Below are positions 1 through 12,000 of a stretch of 64,000 nucleotides of DNA, piece after piece. The DNA is from Phaeosaccion multiseriatum. Taxonomy: Eukaryota > Ochrophyta, other classes. Under the pieces are notes generated by a model. That model saw nothing but the letters and a program-made list of their open reading frames with translations. It searched no databases and was not told the origin of the DNA. The translations under genes were made by a program, and so were the position numbers. The stretch is from the NCBI GenBank assembly GCA_965112735.1, contig OZ218951.1, positions 4,154,001-4,218,000 on the forward strand, read 5' to 3'. Position 1 is the stretch's first letter; every line of letters begins with the position of its first letter.

Positions 1-648
1 AGCCCCTGCAGCGAGTCCGCGCTAAAGCGCCTGCTTTGCGCCGCTCTCGCTCTCACTCCAGCTGCCGCAGGGGGTGCGTGCTCCTCCTGCTCCTCCTCCG
101 CCGCTCCTTCCCGAGCTACCGCTACCGCTACAGCTACTGCTGGTGCTGCTACTGTATCACCAACTGCTGACGCTGACTCAGGAGGAGGAGGAAAGCCCAG
201 CATGTGCCCGAGACTCGCGATCCTCTTCTCAAGCTCGTCTACCTCTGCACGGTCCTCCGACATGGACGGACTGGCAGGGGCAGACAGGGAGGAGGGCTGC
301 TTCCGACTGCTGCTAATGCCATTGAGAGTCTCGTGGTCCTCCTCCTCCTCCTCCTCCTCCTCCTCCTCCTCCTCCTCCTCCTCCTCCTCCTCCTCCTCCT
401 CATACCTGTCTTTGTACACCTCCTTCCCCTCCTCCTCTTCCTCCTCCTCCTGCCGATCCGGCTCGTGAAGATGGATGTAGTTATCTTCCCCATGTGGGGA
501 CGAATAGAAAAGAAGTCCAGCGTCACCCCCTCCTTGCCGAGGAGGAGACAAGGTGCTACCTGGAGCACTAACTCCTCCAGAAAAAGAGGCCAGAGACAAA
601 TGACCTTCCTCCGATTCAGAGGAGGCCCCCTCTCGGCCGTCCTTCGCA

Positions 649-684
<36 letters not shown>

Positions 685-2117
685 ACCGTCACCACCGTGG
701 GCAACAAGTCACCACTTCCGTCCCCGCCCCCCCCCTTCCCCCCACTCCTCCTTGCTTTTTCCTCCCTCACTTCCTCTTGTTCCAAGCCATCAGTTTGACC
801 AAGGCTCTCCATCACTCGACTGAGCTCTTCTTTCAAGAGGCCCAAGTGATCGATGGCCTCACCGCCACCACGGCGACCCTCCTCGTCCTGCTCATCATCA
901 TCATCGTCGTCGTCGTCGTTGTCGCCCTCGCCCTCTCTTCCGCCATAACGCTCCTCACCCTTCGCCTCTTCCCACTCTAAGTCCTCCTCCTCCTCCTCCT
1001 CCTCCTCCTCCTCCTCCTCCGCCTCCGCCTTCCCCCCCTTCGCCTCTTCTTGCGGCCCTGCCCCTACCATCACCTCCCCCTCCTTCTCCTCCTCCTCCCA
1101 ACTCTCGACGTCCTTGGACTCAGCTCTTCTAGTGAATCCAGCCCCACTTCCCCTTCCACCACCAGACAGACTGCCGCCTCCACCTCTCGGTCTCTGCCTC
1201 TCCTCCTCATTATCCTCCGCCTCCTCCTGCTCCTCCTCCTCGTGGCTGCTGCCGTGCGTGTTGTGCACCTTCATATGATGCGAGTCTTTCTCCACAAGCA
1301 GCCAATCCTCCTCGTCAAGCCTCCGCAGACAGCCCTCAAGAGAGCGAATGCCCTTCCTCCCCACGCGCTCCAACTCCTCCACTCGTCCTCGTCCTCCTCT
1401 TGCTCCCCCACGCGAAGGAGAAGGAGAGGCCTTCTCTTTCGCTTCTTCCCTGCCGCTGTCACTATCGCCCCGTCTTCGGCGCCGATGCTGGCGACGCTTG
1501 TATTCGTCGATTCCGGTAGCCCTCGCCCATCGCTCCTCTTTCTCTTCCTCGCTCCACCGCCCCCCCTGCTCCCCGCTGCCCTCCAATCGCAACATCTCCT
1601 CCTCTTCCTCTGACCCTTGCCCATCACCATAGCCTCCATCTCGGTTCTTCCTTCTCTTGCTTCCCTTCGCCTCTCGCCCATACGCAGCAGCAGCAGCACC
1701 ACCACCACCACTCCTCCTCTCCCGGTCTCCGCTCCTCCTCTCAGAACGTGCATGCGAATACTCATATTCCCCCCGCTCGGGCCGCTCGGCTTTTCTTCTA
1801 TCTTCCCTCCTTCCTCCTCTCCTTCCTCTCCCTCCCTCCTCACCTCCTTCACCACCCTGTCTACGCCTCCCTACTCCCACCTCCCCGCGGCGGTCAGAGC
1901 GCTTCTTCTCTCTACTGTTCTTGCCCCTCCCGGCCCGCCGCTCCATCTGTCTCCGCCTTGATAACGAGGATGATGAGGCGCCCCTACTCCTTCCTCGGGA
2001 GGAGACTCGCTCGGGCGGAGACGACATTCCCCTCCCTTTCCTTCCCTTCGCTTTCGTTGCCCCCTCTCTCTTCTTCCTCCTGCTCTCCCCCCCCCCCTCC
2101 TCCTCCTCCTCCTCCTC

Positions 2118-2151
<34 letters not shown>

Positions 2152-5100
2152 ACCTCTTGCCTTCTCCGCCTCCCTAAGCGAGTAGCACCATGCATGCCCG
2201 CCCCTCTGCTGCTGTTCCCCTCATCTTCCTTTCCCTCCGACGTCTGGGTGCCGCTCGTAGCGTAGACCCTGGCCCTCGTGGGGAGAAGTATCTCCGCCCC
2301 GCCACTGGTACCAACAGCAGCATCCCAAGTGGCGACTGGTGGTGGGGGTGAACTTTCGGCACTCCCTTCGTCGCCCCTCCTCCTCCTCCTCCTCGCCTCT
2401 CCCTCTCCCTCTCCCGATCGTCCTCGGGTGGTGGTCTTCTTCGTATCCCCCTTCCTCTGCCGAGCCTTGAGGAGCATGTAAAGCCTTGCGTCGTCCTCCC
2501 GCCTCGATGCCACTGCAGGGTGAATCATTCGCTGGCTGGTCTCTGTGGGCGCCACTAAGGAGTAACTCACTCGAATGGGTTTGCACCCTTTTCCTTGGGC
2601 CTTCCGGAGAGCAGCAGCGGCGGCGGCAGCGGCAGCGGCAGCAGAGGGCCTGAGCAATCTTGCTCTCCTCTTCTTCAAGGCCGTGGCCACGGACTGCCTC
2701 GCTTTCCCCTCCCGAGCCTCTTTCTTTGGTCGGCCTTCGCGTCGCTCGGGCCCGTGTAGGGCCTCCTCCGCAATTGGAGCATCTGATGAGGGCAAAGCAG
2801 CAGAGCCAACATCACCGCCACCACCACCACCACCAGCAGCAGCAGCAGCTGCACCGGAAACAGAGGGAGCTGCGGCGGCAACGGCCGAGAGGGCTGCCTG
2901 TAGCTTGCCCTCCAGCCTATTCTCCGAGGCCCTTAGCCGCACTGCCAGGAACTCGTCGAGCCTCTCCAGGTCGACTCCCTGCTGCTGCTGCTGCTGCTGC
3001 AGCAGCGGCTCTGTCGCCGCCGCGCCTCCTCGCCGAGTCGACGACTTCTCCGTTGCTGCTGCTGCCCGTCCTCCTGCTGTCCGCTGCTCCTCCTGCTGAT
3101 GCTGAAGCGGATGCCGATACTGCCTGCTGCATGGTTTCACCTGCCGCTGTTGCTGCTGCGGCGGCGGTGGCGGCGATCTGTGCCGCTGCTTGTGACCGTC
3201 ACCTTCCTTGGCCAAAGGAGGCGGCGGCGGCAGTACGCCTCTCTGAAGCCTCCGGAGATGCTTCTCCTGCTGCTGCCGGTGCTCTGCCAATCGCTCAGTC
3301 TGTCGCCGCTGCTGCTCTGCCTTGCGCTTCTTCTGCTTCTTCTTCTCCTCCTCGTCCTCCTCCCCCTCCCCGTCCTCCTCCTGCTGCTGCCGCTGCCGCC
3401 GCTGCTGCTGTTGTTGTCGCTGCAGCTGCTGTTGTTGCTGCTGGAGCAGATAGAACGTTCCCGGACCAGACTTGGCAGCCCCAGCGGCATCTCTCTCTGG
3501 GGGCCTCTCCCGCTTCCTCTTTCTCTGTCGCGCGAACACCACTCCGCTGGACAGACCCGTTGCTCTCACTGCAAGCTTGTCACCTCCTTGCTCCTCTCCC
3601 TTTCGCTCTCGCTCTACTACTCGCACTCGCGCCGCGGCTCTCCATCCTCCTCCTCCTCCTCCTCCGCCTCCTCCTCCTCCTCCTCCTCCTTCCCCTCCGT
3701 CGCCGCCCGGCCACCCCCCCATACCCGCTCCCCCCACCTGCTGCACGGGCCTGTTCTCCCAAGAAGCACGCGCAAACACCCTCACACACACGCCCAGCGC
3801 CTCTTGCTCTTCCTCCTGCTCGTGCCTCCGCCTCCGCACCCTCGCAGCTGCCTGCTCGTTGACCACCTCCTTGCCCCTCCTCGCCAAGGCCATTCGCTGC
3901 TCCCTCATGATCTGGTCTCTCCTTCGGTTTGCCTCCACGTGACGAAGCACGTGCCGAGCCCTGTCGCGCTGCGACTGTTCGTCCTCGTCAAGCATCATGT
4001 CTCGGAGATGGCACTGGACGCTTCTGTTACGCTGCAGCTGCTCGGCGTGCGCCCTCATGCTCTGTTGGTACATTGCAGTGGGTGATATCGTAGTAAGTAA
4101 GAAACAAGAAGAGCGTAGAAACGGAGGGAAAGTCGGCAGGCCTGGTTGGGGTCGAGAGATGGGGTGAAGGAGCCCAACCATTGGGTGGTGGGGGCGGGCG
4201 TAGAGGGCCTCAGGAAGGGAGGAGCATCGACAATCAGCACCTGTTCACGCGTAGCTTCTTCAAACAAGTAAGAGAGAGAGAGAGAGACACACACACACAC
4301 AGAGAGAGAGAGCTTCCCTCCCCGCCCCCCTCCACCCCTCCCTCCTTCCTGTTTCTCTACGCTTCGATGCCTACCTTCTGCCTGAGGGCGGCGAGCTTCT
4401 TCTCTGCCGCCTCGTGTCCCCTCAGAAGCAGGCGCGCCTCTCTCTCCCTCTGCCTGACGACGGCGTCATTGCACGTCTCCGGCCAGCTGCACCCCATGTA
4501 GCCCGGGGCGTAGTGCGTCTTTCGCAGCTTGGGCTTCTGTGGGTGTGCGTGTGCGGTTGCAGGCTGACCGGAGGGGTGGCTCCTCCTTTCCTCCACCTGC
4601 TCCTTCCGAGCAGGGCGTTTCTGTGCCGCCGCCCTGTCGTGGGCACCCGAAACACCTGAAACATGGACGGGGCTGCTCCCCTTGTCCCCCTTCCTCTTGC
4701 CCTGCTCCTCCTGCTGTTGCTGGTTGACCTTTGCCTTCTTCGTCTTCACGTTCGCGGTGGGAATAATCAAACGACCCCCCCTTCCGTCAGTCTGTTTGCC
4801 CCCCCGCTTGGAGACGACTGCAACTGGTGCTCGGCCTCCACCTCCACTCTTCACAGGTGGCGACGATGGCCCGTCCTCGTCCTCGTCTGCCTCTGCTGCC
4901 GGCCTGCTAGAGGAGGAGGCCCCGCTGCTTGTACCGCGGCCGTGTCGGCGGGAGCGCAGCATCGATCGCAGACCACGACCGTGCATCAGTCGGTGGTGGG
5001 CCACTGCGACTGTCGAGAGCTGCTCCTGCTGCTCCCGCTGCTCTTGCTGCTCACTCTCACTCGCTTGCTCATGCCTTCGTCCCCCCGATGAGGGTCTGTC

Positions 5101-6168
5101 CTGATACATGTACTCTTCCTCGCTGTCCTCCCCATCACTCAGAGCTTCCCTCCCTCCTGAGTCGTCAGATGGCGTTGTCTCTGCAGCTTTTTCGTCCGCA
5201 TGAATATCCACCTCCTCGGTCTCACTATCGCCGGCATGAAAGTCTCCCTCTGCGCCTTCCCCCTCCTCCTGTTCCTCCTCCTCCTCCTCCTCCTCCTCCT
5301 CCTCCTCCTCCTCCTCATCCTTCTCCTCCGCTTCCTCCTCCTGCTCCTCCTGCTCCTCTTCCTCCTCCTCCACCACCACAACCTTATTACTTTCGTTGAC
5401 GCCAACTTGCAGTTCACCCCCTTCCCCTTCGTCCTCGCTCCCTCCCCCCTCCACACTCTCGCCTGAGGAGCCAATGGCGTTCAGAACCCTTTGTAGGCTC
5501 CTGTCTCCCATGCTCCCGAGAGAGGAAGAAGCCGTAGCTGCTTCTTCAGACGCACAGGAAAGCTCCAACACCCCTTCCTCTGTCCTCTCGGACTGCTGTC
5601 CTCTCTCCCCTGCCTCCTCCTGGTCTACCTCGTCGGCTTCCTCCTCGACCTCCTCATTACCCCTCTCTTCCTCTTCCTCGTGATACTCCTCCGCTTCATG
5701 ATACTCCTCCCCTTCCTCTTCCACCTCCTCATTTTCCTCGTCCTCTCGATCCTCCTCCACGTTCTCCTCCTCCTCTTCCTCCCGATCCTCCCCCACATCT
5801 TCCATATGCCCCTCTTCCTTTTCCTCGTGACCATTCTCCATTTCTCCCTTCTCCTCCTTCTGCTCCTCCCTCTCTTCCTTTTCTTCCTTCTCCTCTTGAT
5901 CCTTCTTCAATTTTTGCTTCTCCTCCCCCTCTGCTGGAGCGGCGGCATTCAGCGCCGACAGGCCTGTCCCGATAATGCTCATGGCCACATTTCCCTTCAC
6001 TGTAAGTGCGAGCGGCCTGGGTATCGCTTTCCTTCTAGCCGGCCTCCCTTTAGGGCTCAGGGAAGGTCGGCTGCTTCTGCTGGAGGAACGGCTGCCTCTC
6101 TTACTTTCCCCTCTCGAGTCCTCCTCCCCCTCCCTTTTCCTCGCCGCATCGGTTCCTGGGCCCGGCAT
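1..6168 (-). CDS. Giant Glu/Arg-rich coiled-coil protein, 3' end outside window
   Basis: I do not recognise this protein. The ATG at 6168 opens a 598-codon exon (6168-4375) that ends at AAG|GTAGGC. After an intron of about 313 bases it joins in phase at CAG|AGC to a second exon (from 4061) whose frame stays open to the window edge, giving at least 1,950 residues. Exon 1 starts basic and Ser-rich, then becomes a long Glu-rich segment, then a more normal stretch (YAPGYMGCSWPETCNDA) leading into a Glu/Arg/Ala helix. Exon 2 begins with a charged coiled-coil-like region (SMRAHAEQLQRNRS), followed by Gln, Gly, Ala, Glu and Arg/Ser/Glu runs. In-frame triplet runs lie at 338-400 and 5267-5317 (Glu), 652-683 (Ala) and 2119-2152 (Gln). 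It could be a cytoskeletal, centrosomal or nuclear scaffold, but no domain settles this. Further introns in exon 2 cannot be excluded. Confidence 0.6.
4062..4374 (-). other. Intron 1 of the Glu-rich gene, with (GA)n(CA)n
   Basis: This intron joins two exons in phase 0 (AAG|GTAGGC to CAACAG|AGC). It carries dinucleotide runs of GA and CA at about 4269-4312, which read as a pyrimidine/TG tract in the transcribed sense. Confidence 0.65.
5267..5317 (+). repeat. (CTC)n triplet run coding poly-Glu
   Basis: A nearly pure CTC/TCC run that reads as GAG codons on the minus strand, inside exon 1 of the Glu-rich gene. Similar in-frame runs occur at 338-400 and 983-1022 of the same gene. The uniform codon suggests replication-slippage expansion. 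Confidence 0.85.
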
Positions 6169-6598
6169 TGCGATCAGGCCTGGCTTCCAAGGACGGAGAA
6201 GGTACGCAGAAGGCTAGCCTCTTTGCTTATTTTATTGGTGAACGTTTACTTGTGTGAGATGTCCACAGTTGGATGATTCATCGACTTTTCAAATCGACAT
6301 CATCGATATTGTGGCTCTTGGGCCAAACTTAAACTTTCTTTCTTTCTTTCTTATCGTATGTACACTGAGAAAAGCAAGCAAATATAAACCAAGTCAATGC
6401 CCCTATACAGAAAGGCCGGAGGAGGAGACGAAGAAGTGAGGCAAAAACACCAGCAAAAGAACGAGCACAACGCAGCCAAGCAACATCGCAACAGGGCAGA
6501 GCGAATACGAGGAACTACGCACAACCTTTAAGCGGCATGGGCGGTATTGGCTCGGACAGCAGCAACAGCAGACACCATGCCGCGCTTCACTTGCTGCT
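6169..6598. promoter_or_regulatory. Intergenic: promoter of Glu-rich gene and RLP24 3' end
   Basis: About 430 bases between two head-to-tail minus-strand genes. It holds the 19-base element AATCGACATCATCGATATT at 6292-6310, 124 bases upstream of the ATG. A 16/19 match lies upstream of RLP24 at 8310-8328. No other gene is seen. Confidence 0.4.
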
Positions 6599-8253
6599 TC
6601 ACTTTTCGCTGGTGTCCATGCTGCCGCTGCCAGAGGCGCGAGCAGCCCGGGCGCTCGCCCTGGCTGCCTCCACCGCAGACCTGATGCGCGCGCACACACA
6701 CACATATATATATACATACACAAAGAGAGAGACATACAGACAGAGAGAGACAGGCAGCAACAGGGCAAGACGGGACACACACAGACGGGGCCAAGGGTCA
6801 GGGTGGAGGCTTAGACTCGCCGCAAGAACAAAAGAAGGAAAGCAGTCGTCCTCGAGCTTCGAACTCGAGCTTGAGCTATAGGTCGAGCCATTGACCCCCC
6901 ACCCCCACCCTCGACTGGAGTCAAAAGAGGGTAGCACTCCGTCAAAACACACACACGGATTCGCCTTGGCTGGTCCGCAAAGTAGCAGCAACAGCAACAG
7001 CAGAGCACACGCAAAGCTACTTGACAGCACACCCGCTGGGGCGAATGAATGCATGGCAGGGGGGCCTCTCAACACGCCAGCCTCCTCGCACGACACGATC
7101 AACACTACACGCACCCGCGCACACACCCACGTACACACCCACGCACACACCCACGCACCTGGCCTTGGCCTTGGCCTGCACGTTGAGCAGCACCTTCTCC
7201 CTGTTGGCCGCGGCAGGGGCAAGCACCTCGATGTTCTGCTCGATGTCGAGGCGCACGCGGGCCTTCTCCTTCTTCGCCGTGTCTGCGTGTCTGCGCTCGA
7301 AGTAGCGCTGCTCTCTTGTCGTCTGGGGAAGGAGGAGGAAGAGGAGGCGAGGAGGGGGGGGTCAGCAACAGCAGGAGGAGAGGATCTTAACAAAAGGACC
7401 TGGGGGAGGGAGCGGTGCTTGCGCGGGGAGTGCGGGAGGTACACTGCTGTGGTTCCTTCGCTTCATGTCCTTGTCCGCCCGTGCTCATCGTCATCACCTT
7501 CTCCCACTCCACCCTACCCACCCCCCTCCAGTCCCTCGACCTAACACACCTGAATCTCCTTGACCTTCTTCATGGCCAGCAGCGTCTTGCCCATCATCTC
7601 CCGGTCGTACTTGACAGGCCTATTTCTTCTCTTCTCAAAGTCAAACGTGGTGTCCACTGCCATCTCCTTGCCTGCCGCCTTGCGGTACGCCTTGGTCCAC
7701 TTGCTCTTCCTGGGATTGCGCTTCCGGATAAAGTTCTTGTGACATTTCGACCGGCAGAACTTAAAAACCTGGCAAGCAGCAGAGGGTCGGTGGAAAGGGC
7801 GGAGCGTCCATAGCAAAACAGTTGGGGGATTGGTTGGATGGAGGAGCCTTCCCATGTACTGCATTGCTACCGCTCTCGTTCCCGCGGAATGCATGCAGTG
7901 CACTGCTTCTTCTCTCGCCATGGAGCCGTAAGCTGTGTCCAGCTGAAGCGCTTCCCCCCCCTCTCTCCCTCTTCTCTACTGTACTTGTACGCAACAGAGA
8001 AGCTACGCCTCCCACCCTCCCGATCCCACAGTACACTTGACGCATCTGGCGTGCCTCCGGCCACCGCTGCTTCAAAGCAAAGGCCATGGTGGAGAGCAGA
8101 AGGAGACCCCGCCCCGCCGCAGACCCTGTTTCCCTTTCCCCACGTCCCCTCCCTTCCTTCTCCCCTTACCTTGGAGTCGTTCCGCACGAAAGTGATACCG
8201 TGTCCCGGGTAGGAGGGCCCCGAGCAGAAATAGCACGTCTCTATCCGCACCAT
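6599..8253 (-). CDS. RLP24: Ribosome biogenesis protein RLP24 (L24e family)
   Basis: RLP24 is the placeholder for ribosomal protein L24 on pre-60S particles; it recruits and stimulates the AAA-ATPase Drg1/Afg2 during cytoplasmic 60S maturation (family knowledge). Four exons join cleanly: 8253-8170, 7768-7550, 7322-7159 and 6680-6599, giving about 181 residues, slightly short of yeast RLP24. Exon 1 starts [19 protein letters not shown], carrying the first Cys pair of the L24e zinc ribbon. Exon 2 supplies the second pair ([10 protein letters not shown]) and the diagnostic [20 protein letters not shown] block, which separates RLP24 from ribosomal L24. The C-terminus is Ala/Arg-rich and ends MDTSEK. 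The intron before exon 4 holds GT/TA dinucleotide repeats and the one before exon 3 is short. Confidence 0.95.
7100..7157 (+). repeat. Imperfect (CACACCCACG)n repeat in RLP24 intron 3
   Basis: A run of about 58 bases of CACACCCACG-like units abuts the donor of exon 3 (7159). In the transcribed sense it reads as GTGTGGGTGCGTG units, that is, repeated donor-like GTG words. Confidence 0.6.
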
Positions 8254-9076
8254 GGCTCAGCTCTCTCGCTCTCCGTCTGATCCACCAAGACCACTTACAT
8301 TCGGCCAAAAATCGATCACATCGATATTTTATGGTACTCGCAATTTTGAGCATCTGATCCATGTAAGAGAGGAAAAGAGAGGAAGGTGAGATGCTGAAGG
8401 CTCAGCGCGCGTGTGATTCTCTTGGTTTGTGGTATGGCTCGATGGTACTCCATGCAGAAGACTCCGCTTCCGCCAGGAGCAGCGGTTCCCCTTGATATTG
8501 GCTGTCGATGCGGAGCCCAGGCGCCGCGCTTACGAGAAGAAGAGAGACAAGTGGGCAGCCACGAGACGCCAGCGGATATATCCTCTTCAACCGAGAGGAC
8601 TTCCTCCGATCTTCTCTCGTTTTCGAGCTGCCGTAGTGGGCGATTTTCCCTCAGCTGGCTCCTCATGCCCCCCCTTCCTCCTCCCTCCTCCCTCCTCCCC
8701 CCATTCTCACTCCGTATCCGCCCCTCCCTCCATGGTCGCACCACTTGCGAGCGCTGAGCGTCCCTAACTATCACAGTCTATTTCGTACCGTCACCACCAC
8801 CCAGCAGCAGAATTGTCATTCCATTAATTTCCTTTCCCCCTCCTGTTTTCTCCCCCTTCAGCAGGTCGAGACACTTTTGATCGGGGCCATCCCTGGCCAA
8901 CGCCTGTAGCAGGAAGGTAAAACGGCGGTAGCCAGGACCTGCAACGTCTCGGGAGTCCCTCCCCTACCCAGTCGTTGCAGAGCTTCGAGGTGCCGAAGCG
9001 GGCAAGGAAGTACCTGCTGGTCCAGAGCGAGGAGGGTTGAGCCACGGGCAGGGCCGCACTGTGGCCAGCGCCGATC
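8254..9076. promoter_or_regulatory. Divergent promoter region RLP24 / HECT ligase
   Basis: About 820 bases between divergently transcribed genes. The element AATCGATCACATCGATATT lies at 8310-8328, 57 bases upstream of the RLP24 ATG. Bases 8860-9036 contain weak splice-like AG/GT sites, so a short non-coding or coding 5' exon of the HECT gene may lie here. Confidence 0.4.
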
Positions 9077-12000
9077 ATGATGCGCCTATCGGAAAGCCTG
9101 CAGGTGAGGCAAGAAGGGTGGGCTTTGGGGTGGCTCCTCGCTCCTCGGAGAAGAACCGAAAAGCGCCGCCACCGCCGCCTGCCCTCTCACCCCCTCACCT
9201 TCCCCCCCCTGCCCCCAACCTCACTCTCTAACGCAGCTCTCGGGCAGCGTGAGCGAGCAGGTGGCCGCTCTGCAAGACCTCAACACCACCCTCACCATGG
9301 CCTCGGGCCACCCTAACGCCCTCCGGCTCGGGGCTGTCATCTCCAAGCTGGTGGTGCAGCTCGCCAGCCCGCACGCCGAAATCGCGCTGCTTGCCATTCA
9401 CGCACTCAACACCGTGCTCGACATTAACCCAAAGACCTGCAGGTGAGGAAGCTGGACAGGTGGCCAGGTGCCTTACCAAAGAGGGGAAGGAAGGCAAATC
9501 TCTGCTCTCGGGCGGGGGAGGAGTGCAGCGCCGCCCACGGGCCGCCTCTCTTGGACCTTGTGGCTGTTTGTAGGGATCCAGGGACAGTCTTTCGATCGGT
9601 TTCTCGCCGGTGGTTCAAGTTTTCTGACATGGGCTCTACGATAAGTGATTGTTCTTCTGACGAACTTCCTCTGCGCTTTCTTTCCTTCTGCCCCTTCTCT
9701 GTCCCTGCCCCTGTCCCTGCCCCTGCCCCGCCTGTGGTCTTTCCATCGTCCTCTGCACCCCTCTCCACCCCTCTCCCCGCCCCCCTCTCCCCTTCCTCAC
9801 AGCTCCATCGCGGCGGAGGGTGGACTGCATCTCCTCTGCGCCCGCCTCCTCAACATCACCGACATGGATCTTGCCGAGCAGTGCCTCAAGTGTGTGCATC
9901 TCGTGTCGCAGGAGGAGCCCAAGCAACTGCTGGAGGCCGGCGGTATGAAGGCCTGTCTTGTATACTTTGACTTTTACCCGCTGCCTCTGCAGAAGAAGGC
10001 TCTAGAGACCGTTGCCACCTTGTGCAGCCCCGGGGTGGCGGGCAGGAAGAGCGACGTCCCTCGAGTGCTGGAGGTGAGGAAGGAAGGAAGGAAGGAAGGG
10101 AGGGAAGGAGGGGTTGAGTGAATGGGTGGAATGAGTGAGTGAGTGAGTGAGTGGGTGAGTTAAGTGGGTGGGTGAGTAAGTGGGTGGGTGGAGTGAAATG
10201 AATCAGTGAGTGAGTGACCTTGTAGTGAACTGCCTGTCTGATTGACTGACCACCTGATTGCCCGCCTGACTGGCAGCTGCCCTGAGGGATTCTATATTAC
10301 TTTATTTCTCTTCGAGTCAGTGAGTGAGTAGACAGCTGCCTATCTCTGAATGCCGCCGTAGTGCGTATCCGTAGTCAAGAGCGGACGGCGCGGGCTCTAA
10401 TTCTTTTCAGTCACGTTGCAAAAAAGCGCGGCTAGACTTTGCTTTGTTCTTCGACCGGTGGAAGCGTATCGGCATGGGCGATGCCCCCCCACCCCTGCCT
10501 GACCTCGTCTGTGCTGTCTGCTTCTTATCTCTCTCTCTTATGCTGTCCGCACCCGAACAACTTTGCTTTCTTAGGTGCTGCCCAACCTGTGTGCGTGCCT
10601 GTCCACAGAGGTGCGCGGCGGTGGAGGGGAAGGGGCGGAGGATCGAAGGCACATTGCACACGCCGCGAGTCTGTGTGTAGAGCGATTGGTCGCGTCCTTC
10701 TCACAGCATAGATGTTTCAGTCGAAGCCAAGGACAGGGGCACGACGGCGACGAGGACGAGGACGAAGAGGAGGAAGAGGACGAGGGAGCGGAGTCCGCAT
10801 TGGACGCCCTCCTGCGCACTCAGCGAGAACGACGTGAGGAGCAACAGCGGCGGTTGGAGGAGGATAGGATGATGATGGATAGCGGAGACGACGAGGAAGA
10901 GGAGTACCACCGCCGCGAGAACGACTTTCGGGTCGTCGACCTGGACTCTGATGATGAGGAGGAGGATGATGAGGGGGAGGATGATGAGAGCATGTGCCTG
11001 GAGTCGTTCTTTATGTTGGGGGGCGAGGCGGAGGCTCGGCTGGCGGAAGATGTGAGGGGCAAGGGGAAGGGCAAGGGGAAGGGCAAGGGGAAGGAGGTGG
11101 ACAAGGACAGCAAGGCAAAGAAGGACAAAGACAAGAAGAAGAAGAGTAAGGCCAAGAAGGGAGGAGGAGGGGGGGGCAAGGGCAAGGGCCAGCAACAACA
11201 TACAAGTGGAGGACGAGGACGCCGCAGTAGGTGGCAGTCCGCCTTCTTCCTGGAGATTGCCCGCAGCGGCGTGTTGGAGCAGTGGCTGCGTATGCTTCAG
11301 GATGGTCTCGATGCGGCCAAGGGGGAGGGACGCATCGCCTCCGAGGCTCTCGGGCCTGCGGTTGTAGAGGACATGTGGCGGTTACAGGCCCAGATCCTCT
11401 CGTCCATTCGGAGGATCGTGTTGCTGGCTCCGGTGAGTGAGGAAGTGAGGGAGGGTAGGAGGGAGAGAGGGAGGGAGGGAGGGAGGCAGTAGGTGGGCGG
11501 GTGAGGGGGCGAGCCAGTGAGAGTGGTGTTTGGATGTTTTGCCGAAGTCAACGAAGATTTTCAGAAGTTGGAAGGGGAAGAAAAAAAACAAATCTCTAGA
11601 GCGTGAGTTTGACGTGACGAATTGTATGTGTGTGTGCAGGTGTTGGTGCCGGTGCTGGTCGACGGAGGACTGCTCGAGCTGCTCCGCGCTATGGTGGAGC
11701 AAGCCATCGACAGACTCGCTGTACAGGGCGACACCCGAGCCAGCATCAGAGGACGAGACGGGGCTGCAGCTGGCGAAGCGGGCGGCGAAGGGGGTGCGAG
11801 GGGAACCAAGAGGGGCCGCTGCGATGCTAGGGGCAACGACAGTCGTGGCAAGGAGGAGGGGGAGAGCACCGCCACGGGCACACAGGCAGAAGAGGCAAGT
11901 TCCACACCACCGCAGCAGCGTAAGCCTATTGTAGCAGCCACGACCACCGCGCGCCTTGCAGACGTCTTGCTCAAGGATGTGTTATCTTTGACTGTGACGC

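Noticed and set aside
204-980. Plus-strand Leu/Ser-rich open frame
   Set aside because: It is the antisense shadow of the purine-rich minus-strand exon: CTC repeats read as Leu or Ser.
9037-9231. Alternative start MSHGQGRTV for the HECT gene
   Set aside because: Its phase at the exon 1 donor leads to a stop in exon 2, whereas MMRLSESLQ joins in phase to the armadillo region.
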